From: UBA2336 sp964419145
GTDB lineage: Bacteria > Bacteroidota > Bacteroidia > Cytophagales > Cyclobacteriaceae
Direction: 5' to 3'
Assembly: GCA_964419145.1 (NCBI GenBank)
Contig: CAYQOM010000004.1
Coordinates: forward strand, 313,303 to 377,302
Length of the DNA: 64,000 bases
The position numbers and the translations under genes are program-made. Positions 24,917-33,489 of this stretch are shown here, in pieces. The notes under the pieces are model-generated. The model was given only the letters and a program-made list of their open reading frames with translations, did no database searches and had not been told where the DNA came from. Within the stretch, counting starts at the first letter, position 1; each line of letters opens with the position of its first letter.

Positions 24917-25453
24917 TCAATCTTTCTTCTTACCGTCATTCATTTTCTCAAGCTCATTCAAGCCCTCTACGTTCATCTTCTTACCGATGCGTGAAACCTG
25001 CTTCAGATCAATCTCTCCAAATAAGGTCATGACCATGAAATCACGTGGGCTTCCCGAAATCATCACCAGCTCGCTGATCTTGCCGGGGCTTTTCTCCAGG
25101 ATATAGAATTTCATATCCTTATCCTTATCACGAACAGACATTAATTCTTCAAACTTATTTTGAAGTACGATCGAAGAAGCTTCCTTATAGAGATTACGGG
25201 CATCACTGCTGTTCTCTTTGCCAATCATACGCAAGCCTTTTAACTTACTGATCGCCTCAAGTACTTCTTTATCTTCTTCCGTTTCAACTTCCATGTTGGT
25301 AAACAAGCTGAACATTTTACTCGACACCGTTACCTGTGTAGTAAAAGATTCATCTGTTTCATACTTGGAAAAAAACTTGTTGATGGCATCACTTTGCGCA
25401 TACACTCCCGTACCCAAAGCGATTAAAGCGATTACTGCAATTATTTTTTTCAT
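24917..25453 (-). CDS. DUF4252 secreted protein
   Basis: A 178-residue envelope protein with a signal peptide (about 1-19) and a DUF4252 domain; the C-terminal tail is lysine/aspartate-rich. It starts 19 bases after the putative anti-sigma gene, so it belongs to the sigma-factor operon and is a likely target or effector of that regulator. A paralogue follows beyond a strong terminator. Biochemical role unknown. Confidence 0.87.
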   Translation of the reverse strand: MKKIIAVIALIALGTGVYAQSDAINKFFSKYETDESFTTQVTVSSKMFSLFTNMEVETEEDKEVLEAISKLKGLRMIGKENSSDARNLYKEASSIVLQNKFEELMSVRDKDKDMKFYILEKSPGKISELVMISGSPRDFMVMTLFGEIDLKQVSRIGKKMNVEGLNELEKMNDGKKKD

Positions 25454-25472
25454 AGTAGTTATTTCTTAGTAG

Positions 25473-25985
25473 TTATAATTCGGTTTCTGTTGTTTGTATT
25501 TTTTCCTGTGCCTCATTAAACATATTTATTTTCTTAGCCTGTTGTTCTGCCCGGCCAAAGCCTTTTGAAATCATGAGCAAAGCTTTTTTCGTTTCTTCAA
25601 AAGCTTGCTGCGGATCTTCAAACGTATCTTCTGCTGCGATTGCCTGATCTTCGCGCAATTCCTGCCGAACAAAGTAAACGGCTGCCAATAACACCGCTAC
25701 GCCTGCCGCGATACGCAAGGAAGCAGTTACCCATTTCACAACCCTACCTTCGCGCTTCCTGGGCATTTCCTTTATCCGGTTCACCACCGTTTCATCAAAC
25801 TGCGGCTCTACCGTTTTGGATTTTTGTTCGTCAAAGTAGCGGAAGAGGGTGGCTGTTTCGCGCCACATTTCAGGGATGTCGCTCTCCCGGAAGTATTCGC
25901 GCAACTGTTGTTCTTCCTCCAGGGAAGTTTCACAGTCCCAATACTTCTTTACTAATTCTTCCAGTTTTTTAGAGTCCATAAGCAT
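25473..25985 (-). CDS. putative anti-sigma factor, single-pass membrane protein
   Basis: A 170-residue protein with an acidic helical cytosolic part (ELVKKYWDCETSLEEEQQL), one membrane helix (about 85-104) and a periplasmic tail. This is the layout of ECF anti-sigma factors, and its gene overlaps the sigma gene by 17 bases (ATG 25985) or 11 bases (ATG 25979). I saw no canonical zinc anti-sigma HxxxCxxC motif, so the assignment rests on layout and position. Confidence 0.78.
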   Translation of the reverse strand: MLMDSKKLEELVKKYWDCETSLEEEQQLREYFRESDIPEMWRETATLFRYFDEQKSKTVEPQFDETVVNRIKEMPRKREGRVVKWVTASLRIAAGVAVLLAAVYFVRQELREDQAIAAEDTFEDPQQAFEETKKALLMISKGFGRAEQQAKKINMFNEAQEKIQTTETEL

Positions 25986-26481
25986 TGATTTTCATCAATT
26001 TTTCGCGCACTGCATTCCTTGCCCGAAACAGGTTTACTTTCACCTGGTTCATATCAAGTTCCAGCATTTCGCTGATTTCATTGTACGTGTACCCTTCAAC
26101 ATCGCGAAGGTGGATTATTTGCCGTTGCTTTTCAGGCAGGGCGGCAATCAGTTGACTTACATACTGCATACTTTCACCTAGTTCAGTTTTAACATCGGGT
26201 GTTGCGTCTGCGTGCTGAACATCAAAACCTTCGGCCACCGGGTAGGTACCTTTCCGCTGTATCGACCGAAGTCTGTCGAGCGAAAGGTTTTTGGTTATCC
26301 GCATGCACCAGGCTTCCATATTTTGTATGTCACCCCAGTTTTCGCGGCCATTCCAAACCCGGATAAATACCTCCTGTATTACATCGCGGGCCTCCTCATC
26401 GTTACCCAGCATACGCAGGGCAAACCGAAAAAGCTTGTTTTTAGCAGGTAGAACGCGGTTTTGAAAAGTCTCGAGATCCAT
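25969..26481 (-). CDS. ECF-type RNA polymerase sigma factor
   Basis: A 170-residue sigma-70 family protein of the extracytoplasmic-function class. Region 2 shows DVIQEVFIRVW and region 4 shows the helix-turn-helix ALPEKQRQIIHLRDVEGYT through EISEMLELDMNQVKVNLFRA. It directs transcription of a small stress or envelope regulon; the neighbouring anti-sigma and DUF4252 genes are its likely targets and regulators. The gene is divergent in position from nothing, lying 106 bases after the VWA gene's stop. Confidence 0.92.
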   Translation of the reverse strand: MDLETFQNRVLPAKNKLFRFALRMLGNDEEARDVIQEVFIRVWNGRENWGDIQNMEAWCMRITKNLSLDRLRSIQRKGTYPVAEGFDVQHADATPDVKTELGESMQYVSQLIAALPEKQRQIIHLRDVEGYTYNEISEMLELDMNQVKVNLFRARNAVREKLMKINAYGL

Positions 26482-26587
26482 TAATCAAAATCCAATAACC
26501 AGACGATGGGAAGTTACAGATGTTACAAGGTACCGGAAAATATTTGTTAATAATGCCATCATCTTCGCGGCTCTCATACCTCAGGCG

Positions 26588-29371
26588 CTATTTTTTCCGC
26601 TTTGCCTTCGCCTCTTTAATCAATTTCATATCCACATTCTCGCGGGTGATGTACTCGTAGTTTCCTTTACCCAGTTCAGCCAATTGCTGCAGATTCTTTG
26701 CGGAAAGTGTAGTCTTGCCAAAATTAAAAACGGTTATAAAAATATCTTCACCTGCAAATTTCTTCACCAAATCATAGGTCGGTGAACCAATCGGAAACTC
26801 ACCATCGGTGGCCATAATTATTCTGTTGTTTCCACCCCGAATGTAATTCTTGTCCGCTATCTGGTAGGCGAGTTTGATGCCCGCATTGCCATCCGTCTTT
26901 CCTTCCGACTTTAATCTTTCAATCACCCTGGTAATTTTTTCCTCTTCTTTAAATGAGGTAGGCGGCAACTCAATTTTTGCTTTTCCTGAATAGGTAATGA
27001 TGGAAACCTGATCTTCCGGTCGCATCATTTTCATTAACAGCAAAACCGATTTCTTCAACAGCGGCAACTTGTCCGGGTTGTTCATGGAACCGGATACATC
27101 CAGCAACAATACCATATTATTGGTCGCATACCCTTCCATCGACATCAGGTTTTCACCGGGCAATCCTACATACACGGTATCTACGCGAGAAACATAAACC
27201 GTATCCTGACGAATAGTTTCAATGCGAATGACATCCGTAATGCGAACAGTATCGTGAACCACGCTACCCGATACGTGTTTGGTCTCAGTTGACTTTTCAT
27301 TTTGCTTGCTTGACAACGTTTCCTCTGGTTTAGGAACAATTTCATTTTGTTGTGCTATAGGTTGTGTCATCGGTTTAATAACGGCTAATTCACGAGGCGG
27401 CACCACCTCAAACAACTCAACCTGAATCACCGATTGCAACAGCGGCACTTTCGCGAGTTCAGCAAACTTATTATAATCCCGAACCAAAATCTGGTTATAC
27501 CGGTAAATAAGATCGTTGTACGGATGCCGATGATACGAAGAAGTCACCTTACCCGGCTTTGCTTTTTGAACTGCCTCGGCAAAATGATTGGTGTATTCTG
27601 CAAAACCTTCATAAGGCGTGTACGGGCAATTTCCATTGTTTCGTCCCAATTTCTGAATCCCCGCCAGGTTAGTAAACTCGTTTACAATCAGGTTTCGTGC
27701 GCCCTGCTCAATCGTTGTGGTGTTGAGTGATACGGTTGAATCTCCTTGTAAAAATTGTTTGGATTTTTTCAGTACAGCATAATTTTCATCCAGGAGTGCA
27801 CGCAATGCATTGCCCGAAAGCTGCCATGAATTTTTGGCATCAGCCTGTTTGTACGATTCAAAAATTGTACGCACATCCGTGTAAAGTCGTTCCTTTTTTT
27901 CATCAAATACTTCCGACAAGGTTTTAAACCGCTCAACCACCGAATACACATACTCCAGGCTGTCTTTCGTAAGTTCTTTGGTTTCGGAATGCGCCAGCAA
28001 GGCATTATTCCACTGATTCAGTTCGGTAAGAACAGCATACAACACTTCTGCCTGATCGGTCAGCGGTTTTTGATAAGCCAGAGGTAACGCTTTCGTCTGA
28101 CTGATGGTTTGCTGATACAAAGTTACCGGCAGCGCAAAACTCTTATAATAATACTCAAGATTCAACCTCCCCGTATTGCGCAACCGGCTTCTGCCCGTTG
28201 AGGCAGAGCTGTTTAAATTATGCATCGGGTTCATCAGGTTATTGATTTGTCGCATGCCCTCGTTGATGAATTCTACGTAATTCGAAAGGCTTGAAAAAAC
28301 AGCAGAACTGATTGGTGTGGCTACAGGTTTTACTTTAAAATCAGCAGCAGGCTTATCCGCAAATGGCGCAACACTGATATCAACCTTCTTTGCTTCGGTT
28401 TTTAATGTAAACACCGGGCAAAAGTTTACAAAATGAATTCCCCGGTAACCATTCTGCACGGCCATATTAATGAAGGTGTTATAAAATGAAACTCCGGCAT
28501 TATTAAAGTAGTTGATCAGGTTTTTATACACTTCATTACTGTGCCGATCCGATTGCTGATTTTCATAGGTATAATCATCAACCCCATGTCGTTTGCTTTG
28601 TTGCAAGGATGCAATTGATTCAACAAACGACTTATACTGAGATGATACCGGGTATTGTAATCCTGAACCAGCCTGACTCAATGTTTCAAGTCGTTTAACA
28701 TTTTCCAGAATATGCTTTTCTGCTGTCTCAACCAGCCAACCGGTATGCGTAGCTTCATTCACATTAAACGTCATGGTTTCGAGCAAATCCAATTCATACC
28801 GTAACTGATCACGCATGATTTTTTCAGCTTTATGGTAAGATGAAGAAGCATTAAAGGGCTGAAGCGTAGCCACCAGTTTCTCGCTTTCCTTACGGAGATC
28901 GTTGACCAGCTTATGATACGCAGTCACTTGTGATTGAATCGTGTTTATCATTTCTTCGAGTTTCTTAAAACCATCCGATTCATAATCTCTCAACCGGTAG
29001 TAAATCTCTATACCTTTACAGGACTCATCAATTTTCTGGTAGGTGGCATACACTGCTTTTGCTTTGGCGATAAAGTTCGTGCCTGCGCTACCCAAAGCAG
29101 ATGCGGTTTTTTCGGCTTCGGTTACGTAGTAATTCTTATCGCGGCACACACAGGTGTAGGGTGCTATCGGTCGGTTGGATTTACCTTTCCACTCCACCAT
29201 CTGCCGGTAGGGTTGCAACAACGATGAGCCGATGGCTCCAACATCAGCAGAAAGCTGGTTGGCCAATGTAATGTAATTGTTAATCGCTTTTTGTTGTGTT
29301 GATGAAAGAGACTGTGCCGATCCGATTACCGGCAGCAAAACGATAACAGCAATTTTCCAGAGGGTTTTCAT
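26588..29371 (-). CDS. large secreted protein with a C-terminal VWA domain
   Basis: A 927-residue exported protein (signal peptide about 1-19). Residues 20-690 are largely helical and match no domain I know; a threonine/valine-rich beta stretch (about 690-745) with repeats of DTVRI/DTVYV type leads into a von Willebrand A domain (about 750-915). The metal site is intact: D758-x-S760-x-S762, T826 and D856. VWA domains bind protein ligands through a divalent ion, so this is probably an adhesion or assembly scaffold in the envelope. It lies alone upstream of the ECF sigma operon. Confidence 0.85.
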   Translation of the reverse strand: MKTLWKIAVIVLLPVIGSAQSLSSTQQKAINNYITLANQLSADVGAIGSSLLQPYRQMVEWKGKSNRPIAPYTCVCRDKNYYVTEAEKTASALGSAGTNFIAKAKAVYATYQKIDESCKGIEIYYRLRDYESDGFKKLEEMINTIQSQVTAYHKLVNDLRKESEKLVATLQPFNASSSYHKAEKIMRDQLRYELDLLETMTFNVNEATHTGWLVETAEKHILENVKRLETLSQAGSGLQYPVSSQYKSFVESIASLQQSKRHGVDDYTYENQQSDRHSNEVYKNLINYFNNAGVSFYNTFINMAVQNGYRGIHFVNFCPVFTLKTEAKKVDISVAPFADKPAADFKVKPVATPISSAVFSSLSNYVEFINEGMRQINNLMNPMHNLNSSASTGRSRLRNTGRLNLEYYYKSFALPVTLYQQTISQTKALPLAYQKPLTDQAEVLYAVLTELNQWNNALLAHSETKELTKDSLEYVYSVVERFKTLSEVFDEKKERLYTDVRTIFESYKQADAKNSWQLSGNALRALLDENYAVLKKSKQFLQGDSTVSLNTTTIEQGARNLIVNEFTNLAGIQKLGRNNGNCPYTPYEGFAEYTNHFAEAVQKAKPGKVTSSYHRHPYNDLIYRYNQILVRDYNKFAELAKVPLLQSVIQVELFEVVPPRELAVIKPMTQPIAQQNEIVPKPEETLSSKQNEKSTETKHVSGSVVHDTVRITDVIRIETIRQDTVYVSRVDTVYVGLPGENLMSMEGYATNNMVLLLDVSGSMNNPDKLPLLKKSVLLLMKMMRPEDQVSIITYSGKAKIELPPTSFKEEEKITRVIERLKSEGKTDGNAGIKLAYQIADKNYIRGGNNRIIMATDGEFPIGSPTYDLVKKFAGEDIFITVFNFGKTTLSAKNLQQLAELGKGNYEYITRENVDMKLIKEAKAKRKK

Positions 29372-29503
29372 GCGCTAATTAATTTGTCTTTTAACGGACA
29401 CATGCCATACCCGCATAACCTTCACGGTTGATGCAAAGGAATTACATGGCATTTCATACCCTGAAATTATAAAAGTTACCCGTCATTTGTTACCTTACCT
29501 GAG

Positions 29504-29902
29504 ATGGAACCCGAAAAACAGGAGCCGATTATTGTTTACCGAAGCTTTGCAAGCAGCATGGATGGCAACTTAGCCAAAGCCAAGCTGGATGCCTTTGGCA
29601 TTCCGTGCTTCCTTACCGATGAAAACCTGGCCAGTTTGTATCCGATACATAATCCGCGTTTCAGTGTGCGCCTGCACATATTTGAAAAAGATTATGAACA
29701 GGTGCATGAAGTGTTAAGTGAAATGGTTCCGCTGGAAGATGAAGGTGTTACGCGTTGTCCTAGATGTCACTCTACCCGAATAGAAAAAGTATTCACCAGA
29801 AAACCAATGTCAAGGTTTATGACAATCTTTATTTCGTTAACGATTAGATTATTCCCGATTCATCAGGTTAATCGTTGTCAGAATTGTCAATATGAATTTT
29901 AA
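29504..29902 (+). CDS. DUF2007-domain protein with zinc-ribbon tail
   Basis: A 132-residue protein: an N-terminal DUF2007 domain (about 8-75, VYRSFASSMDGNLAKAKLDA), often described as a putative signal-transducing fold, then a CPRCHSTRIEKVF and CQNCQYEF pair that looks like a split zinc ribbon, with a hydrophobic segment (about 103-117) between. Function unknown. It is followed by a SLOG-type gene 53 bases on in the same direction. Confidence 0.8.
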   Translation: MEPEKQEPIIVYRSFASSMDGNLAKAKLDAFGIPCFLTDENLASLYPIHNPRFSVRLHIFEKDYEQVHEVLSEMVPLEDEGVTRCPRCHSTRIEKVFTRKPMSRFMTIFISLTIRLFPIHQVNRCQNCQYEF

Positions 29903-29955
29903 CCGCCTCCCCTAACGCTTGTTATCAGGCACACGCACTTTATCTTTAACCCGAA

Positions 29956-30462
29956 ATGAAATCAAAAACAATTATTGGCGTAATGGGGCCAGGTGAAAAT
30001 GCGTCACCGGAAGAAAATGAACTGGCCTACGAGCTAGGCGAAGCCATTGCCAAACAAGGTTGGGTGTTACTAACCGGTGGCCGTGAGTTTGGCGTGATGC
30101 ATGCCGCCATGAAAGGCGCAAGCGACAGCAACGGATTAACCATTGGCGTACTTCCAACAGATTCAACGCGAGGCTCATCGCCACATGCGCAGATTAAGAT
30201 CGTTACCGGCATGGGCAGTGCGCGCAACAACATTACCGTGTTAAGCAGTCATGTGATTGTGGTGCTGGGCATGGCAGCCGGCACGGCTTCTGAGGTAGCG
30301 TTGGCCATCAAAGCAAACAAAAAAGTAATTCTGCTTTCGCAGGATGAACTCTCTGTTATGTTTTTTAAGAAAATTGGAACCTACCGGGTAACACCGGTAA
30401 ACACGGTAACCGATGCCGTTAACCTGATTCGGGATTACGTAAGCTTAAATCAGATCAGGTAG
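29956..30462 (+). CDS. SLOG-superfamily nucleotide-binding protein (TIGR00725-like)
   Basis: A 168-residue Rossmann-like protein with the glycine-rich LLTGGREFGVMHAAMKGA segment and GMGSARNNITVLSSHVIVVLG, typical of the SLOG/LOG-related TIGR00725 group. LOG enzymes remove ribose phosphate from nucleotides, but the catalytic PGGxGTxxE motif appears here as GMAAGTASEVALA. It is therefore not a certain phosphoribohydrolase and may be a nucleotide sensor. Confidence 0.85.
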   Translation: MKSKTIIGVMGPGENASPEENELAYELGEAIAKQGWVLLTGGREFGVMHAAMKGASDSNGLTIGVLPTDSTRGSSPHAQIKIVTGMGSARNNITVLSSHVIVVLGMAAGTASEVALAIKANKKVILLSQDELSVMFFKKIGTYRVTPVNTVTDAVNLIRDYVSLNQIR

Positions 30463-30469
30463 GAACTTC

Positions 30470-31030
30470 TTAGTTACCAAACCTTGAGCCCAGAAAGAAG
30501 GTTAGTACAAAAAAGAAAAGAACCGCGGTTGCCAGCACATGGTACCGATAATTCTTGGTGAAAATCATGATAAAAATAAGCACCTGAATTAATCCAACCA
30601 CAATCCAAAATTGAACAGGCATGGGATCCAACAGAAATATCTGTGTCAATGTTCGGGTAGTCATGTCCAAAAAGTATAAAGTAAAAATGAGCCGGTGCTG
30701 CCGGAAATAGTATGCCTTAAGATCAATACCTTCCGGGGGAACATCATGTGGTAATACACTTACCGTAAAAGCAAAAATAAAAATAGCTGGTAAGATCGCC
30801 AGGAGAAAGCCTGGCCCGGAGGCTGTAAAATCCTCCTGAAACATGGAGTGATAAGCAATCCAGCCGATAATCAATCCTAAAAATGCAATAACACTCCAGG
30901 CAAGTGGTAGCCAGTGCCACGTAATACGCTCCCGGTTTTTTAAGAGTCGAATAATTGAAATGAATAAATCAGCAACGCCCAGACCGATGAAAAAAGTCAT
31001 AAACGTTATTTGATACTCTACTCGCTCCAT
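30470..31030 (-). CDS. membrane protein of unknown function
   Basis: A 186-residue protein with five predicted helices (about 7-27, 40-60, 73-93, 133-152, 160-180). No family is recognised. It is convergent with the SLOG gene (7 bases between stops) and does not overlap a neighbour on its own strand. Confidence 0.75.
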   Translation of the reverse strand: MERVEYQITFMTFFIGLGVADLFISIIRLLKNRERITWHWLPLAWSVIAFLGLIIGWIAYHSMFQEDFTASGPGFLLAILPAIFIFAFTVSVLPHDVPPEGIDLKAYYFRQHRLIFTLYFLDMTTRTLTQIFLLDPMPVQFWIVVGLIQVLIFIMIFTKNYRYHVLATAVLFFFVLTFFLGSRFGN

Positions 31031-31137
31031 AGGTACGGGAAGTTATACAACAATATACCATTGTTTGTTGAGGAATCAGATGGTTTGCATAAAAATCCTG
31101 GAGGAGAAGAATGTTCAAGAAATAATTTAAGGAGAGT

Positions 31138-31425
31138 TTAAAACCCCTCTACCAAAATCATCTTGCCGGTTGACGCCTCGAACCTGATTTTTTTCGCTTC
31201 GGTGTATTCCGGTGAATGGTACCAGGCCTTTGCTTTCTCCATGTCCGGAAATTCCAGCACCACTACCCTTCCCGGTTTCCAATCACCTTCCAACACTTCG
31301 GTAGTACCACCACGAACGATAAACTTTCCACCATACGAACCCACAATTCCGGGGGTTAGTTTTTTATAGTCTTCATACCGCACAGGGTCGGTAATTTTCA
31401 CATCAACAATAACGTAAGCAGGCAT
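31138..31425 (-). CDS. DUF1330-family protein
   Basis: A 95-residue protein with the ferredoxin-like alpha/beta fold of DUF1330: MPAYVIVDVKITDPVRYEDY at the start and AKAWYHSPEYTEAKKIR near the end. The family is cytosolic, forms dimeric barrels and has no assigned reaction. It starts 18 bases after the TlpA-like gene's stop, so it may share its transcript. Confidence 0.9.
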   Translation of the reverse strand: MPAYVIVDVKITDPVRYEDYKKLTPGIVGSYGGKFIVRGGTTEVLEGDWKPGRVVVLEFPDMEKAKAWYHSPEYTEAKKIRFEASTGKMILVEGF

Positions 31426-31443
31426 TTTTCTCAGAATTTAAAT

Positions 31444-32868
31444 TTATAAAAGCGCATTTAAAGCATTACGAATTACCTCGCCAGATGAAGGGCGAGGCGC
31501 ATTTGAATCTGCAATCTTTCCGTCTTTATCAATAAGCAGGTATCGTGGTATTGCCATTATATTATAGGCTTTGCAAATTTCTGAATTCCAAGCCCCGTCA
31601 ACAAACAGGTGCTCTCCGGTAAACTCGGGATCATTTGTCAGATATTTTTTCCATGCAGGTTTATCCGAATCAATCGAAACATACATAAACACCAAATCCT
31701 CCTCGTCCTTATACTCATTTTTTAAAACCTTGGAATTTGGAAACTCCGCCCTGCACGGTCCGCACCAGGTAGCCCACACATCTACATACACCACTTTACC
31801 TTTGTAGTCCGCCAGTGAACGTGAAACGCTGTCGGGAGTCAACCCTTCATAAATCGGTGCCTCATTTCCCTTGGCGAGTTTCAACCACTTGTCGTAGGCT
31901 TGTTGCAGCCTGGGGGTGTACACTGACTCAGGAAAATTGCTTTTAAACCAATCAAAACGGCCGGCAAGCTTATCAATACCCATAAAATCAATATTCTCTT
32001 TTACATGCGATGCGTACGCCAGTTCTTTTAATTCCGAATGGTTAATTCTACTGAGTACTTCCCGCTCTAATTGAACCAGTATTGAATCCGGTATTTGATC
32101 AACATTGTTATTCTTTCTGTAAGTTTTGGTTGCCACGTAATTCAAATCTCCAAAATAAGTACTAACTGTATTTCTGTAATCAGGATGCAACATACCGGCC
32201 GTTGCATGTTGTTCAAAAACCGACCAATATGTTTTCAAACTATCCGGCACATAGGGAAGATCTTTCCCAGTGTAATTTTTATAGTAATTTGAATAATAGG
32301 CATACCACTCCGATTTCTTGGCTTGCAAGAAGGCCTTTTGACTATTCACAAAAAGCTCATCAGTTAATTGTTGACTGGATGAGTCCAGAAAATTTGTTGC
32401 CTTACTGAAAATCAACTTCAATGTATCTTCAAAAGCTACTGGTTCAAGCATCACCAAATCTCCAAACGATACAAACATTGATTTATTCAAATGCAACATC
32501 GTCTGCTGGTAGCCTGCTCCATTCCCTTCAAAAACAAGCTCTGTATCTCTATTCTTATAATCTCCCTTTATTGTGAAATCAAAACCAGGCTTCAGGTAAA
32601 GTCTAACGTAAACTCCAGATAAGGAATAGTATCCTGGCTTATCGATTGTTGCTTCAATCTGAAAATAGCCAAGCGAATCAGTTATAGCCGTTACAACTGG
32701 ATCCATATCGTCATAAGGCAGTGCATCACTCAAATACGTGAGTTTAATTTCAGTGCCAGGTTCAATATTCAAAACCTCAGAACGTATTTTTGTAACAACC
32801 GGCTCTTGCTTGCACGCAGAAAACAAAAAAGCAGCAACGATCAGAATTAAGCAATTTCTAACTTGCAT
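31444..32868 (-). CDS. thioredoxin-fold lipoprotein (TlpA/DUF4369 type)
   Basis: A 474-residue lipoprotein (lipobox FSAC19) with an N-terminal domain of the DUF4369 kind (about 25-130), a helical middle (150-320) and a C-terminal thioredoxin domain with C369-G-P-C372 (WATWCGPCRAEF) and the cis-proline in MAIPRYLL. This architecture is common in Bacteroidota and serves thiol reduction or cytochrome maturation outside the cytoplasm, but the partner protein is not evident here. Confidence 0.92.
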   Translation of the reverse strand: MQVRNCLILIVAAFLFSACKQEPVVTKIRSEVLNIEPGTEIKLTYLSDALPYDDMDPVVTAITDSLGYFQIEATIDKPGYYSLSGVYVRLYLKPGFDFTIKGDYKNRDTELVFEGNGAGYQQTMLHLNKSMFVSFGDLVMLEPVAFEDTLKLIFSKATNFLDSSSQQLTDELFVNSQKAFLQAKKSEWYAYYSNYYKNYTGKDLPYVPDSLKTYWSVFEQHATAGMLHPDYRNTVSTYFGDLNYVATKTYRKNNNVDQIPDSILVQLEREVLSRINHSELKELAYASHVKENIDFMGIDKLAGRFDWFKSNFPESVYTPRLQQAYDKWLKLAKGNEAPIYEGLTPDSVSRSLADYKGKVVYVDVWATWCGPCRAEFPNSKVLKNEYKDEEDLVFMYVSIDSDKPAWKKYLTNDPEFTGEHLFVDGAWNSEICKAYNIMAIPRYLLIDKDGKIADSNAPRPSSGEVIRNALNALL

Positions 32869-32958
32869 GATGTGTGGATTTAGGGGACTTATGAATTAAC
32901 TGATTGAATATCGGGTTTATTTTAATCTGATGAAACAAAACCCGAAAAAGTTCTGACG

Positions 32959-33369
32959 CTAGGAGGCAAAAATGGGTCCTGGGTCACTAACAAGCGACTC
33001 GCCAATCAAATATTCAATCGCTTCCTTTTCAGTACCGAATGCTTTAAAATCGGTATTCATTAAAAGGTTAAAGCCCTTTAAGATCATCATCTTGGGCAAG
33101 TTTAATCCCACAAGTGTATTTCGTTTAATGAGGTGTTTGATTTCTCCCGACTCACGCTCCATGTGCCGAACATACCCGGGCGTTACAAACACTTTATGAT
33201 ATGAATTGATGATCAGCTTCTCATCACCGTCATGCAATATTAATTGCTTCACTGCTATGGCCAGGTTAATCATCTCCGGCTCCTTCAAACCGGAATAATC
33301 AATAACCAGAATCTCCTTTCCCTGAATTGTTATTTTCCGGATTCTTTCCATGACATTGAATAGCGGCAT
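32959..33369 (-). CDS. uncharacterised STAS-like protein
   Basis: A 136-residue cytosolic protein with alternating strands and helices; ITIQGKEILVIDYSGLKE at the start and the FKAFGTEKEAIEYLIG helix at the end recall the STAS-like fold used in anti-sigma antagonists and in small Bacteroidota proteins. The family identity is uncertain. Starts at 33369 or at the internal ATG 33351 are equally reasonable. It is divergent from the TonB receptor gene. Confidence 0.68.
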   Translation of the reverse strand: MPLFNVMERIRKITIQGKEILVIDYSGLKEPEMINLAIAVKQLILHDGDEKLIINSYHKVFVTPGYVRHMERESGEIKHLIKRNTLVGLNLPKMMILKGFNLLMNTDFKAFGTEKEAIEYLIGESLVSDPGPIFAS

Positions 33370-33489
33370 AAACTTACAATACAGCGCCCAAATGAGGAAC
33401 TACAGGTCAAAATGCCGATAGAAAATTACTCCCCTTCAATAAACCCAATCGTGGGTATTCGGTGTTATATTAACTGATTCAAAACCGAC

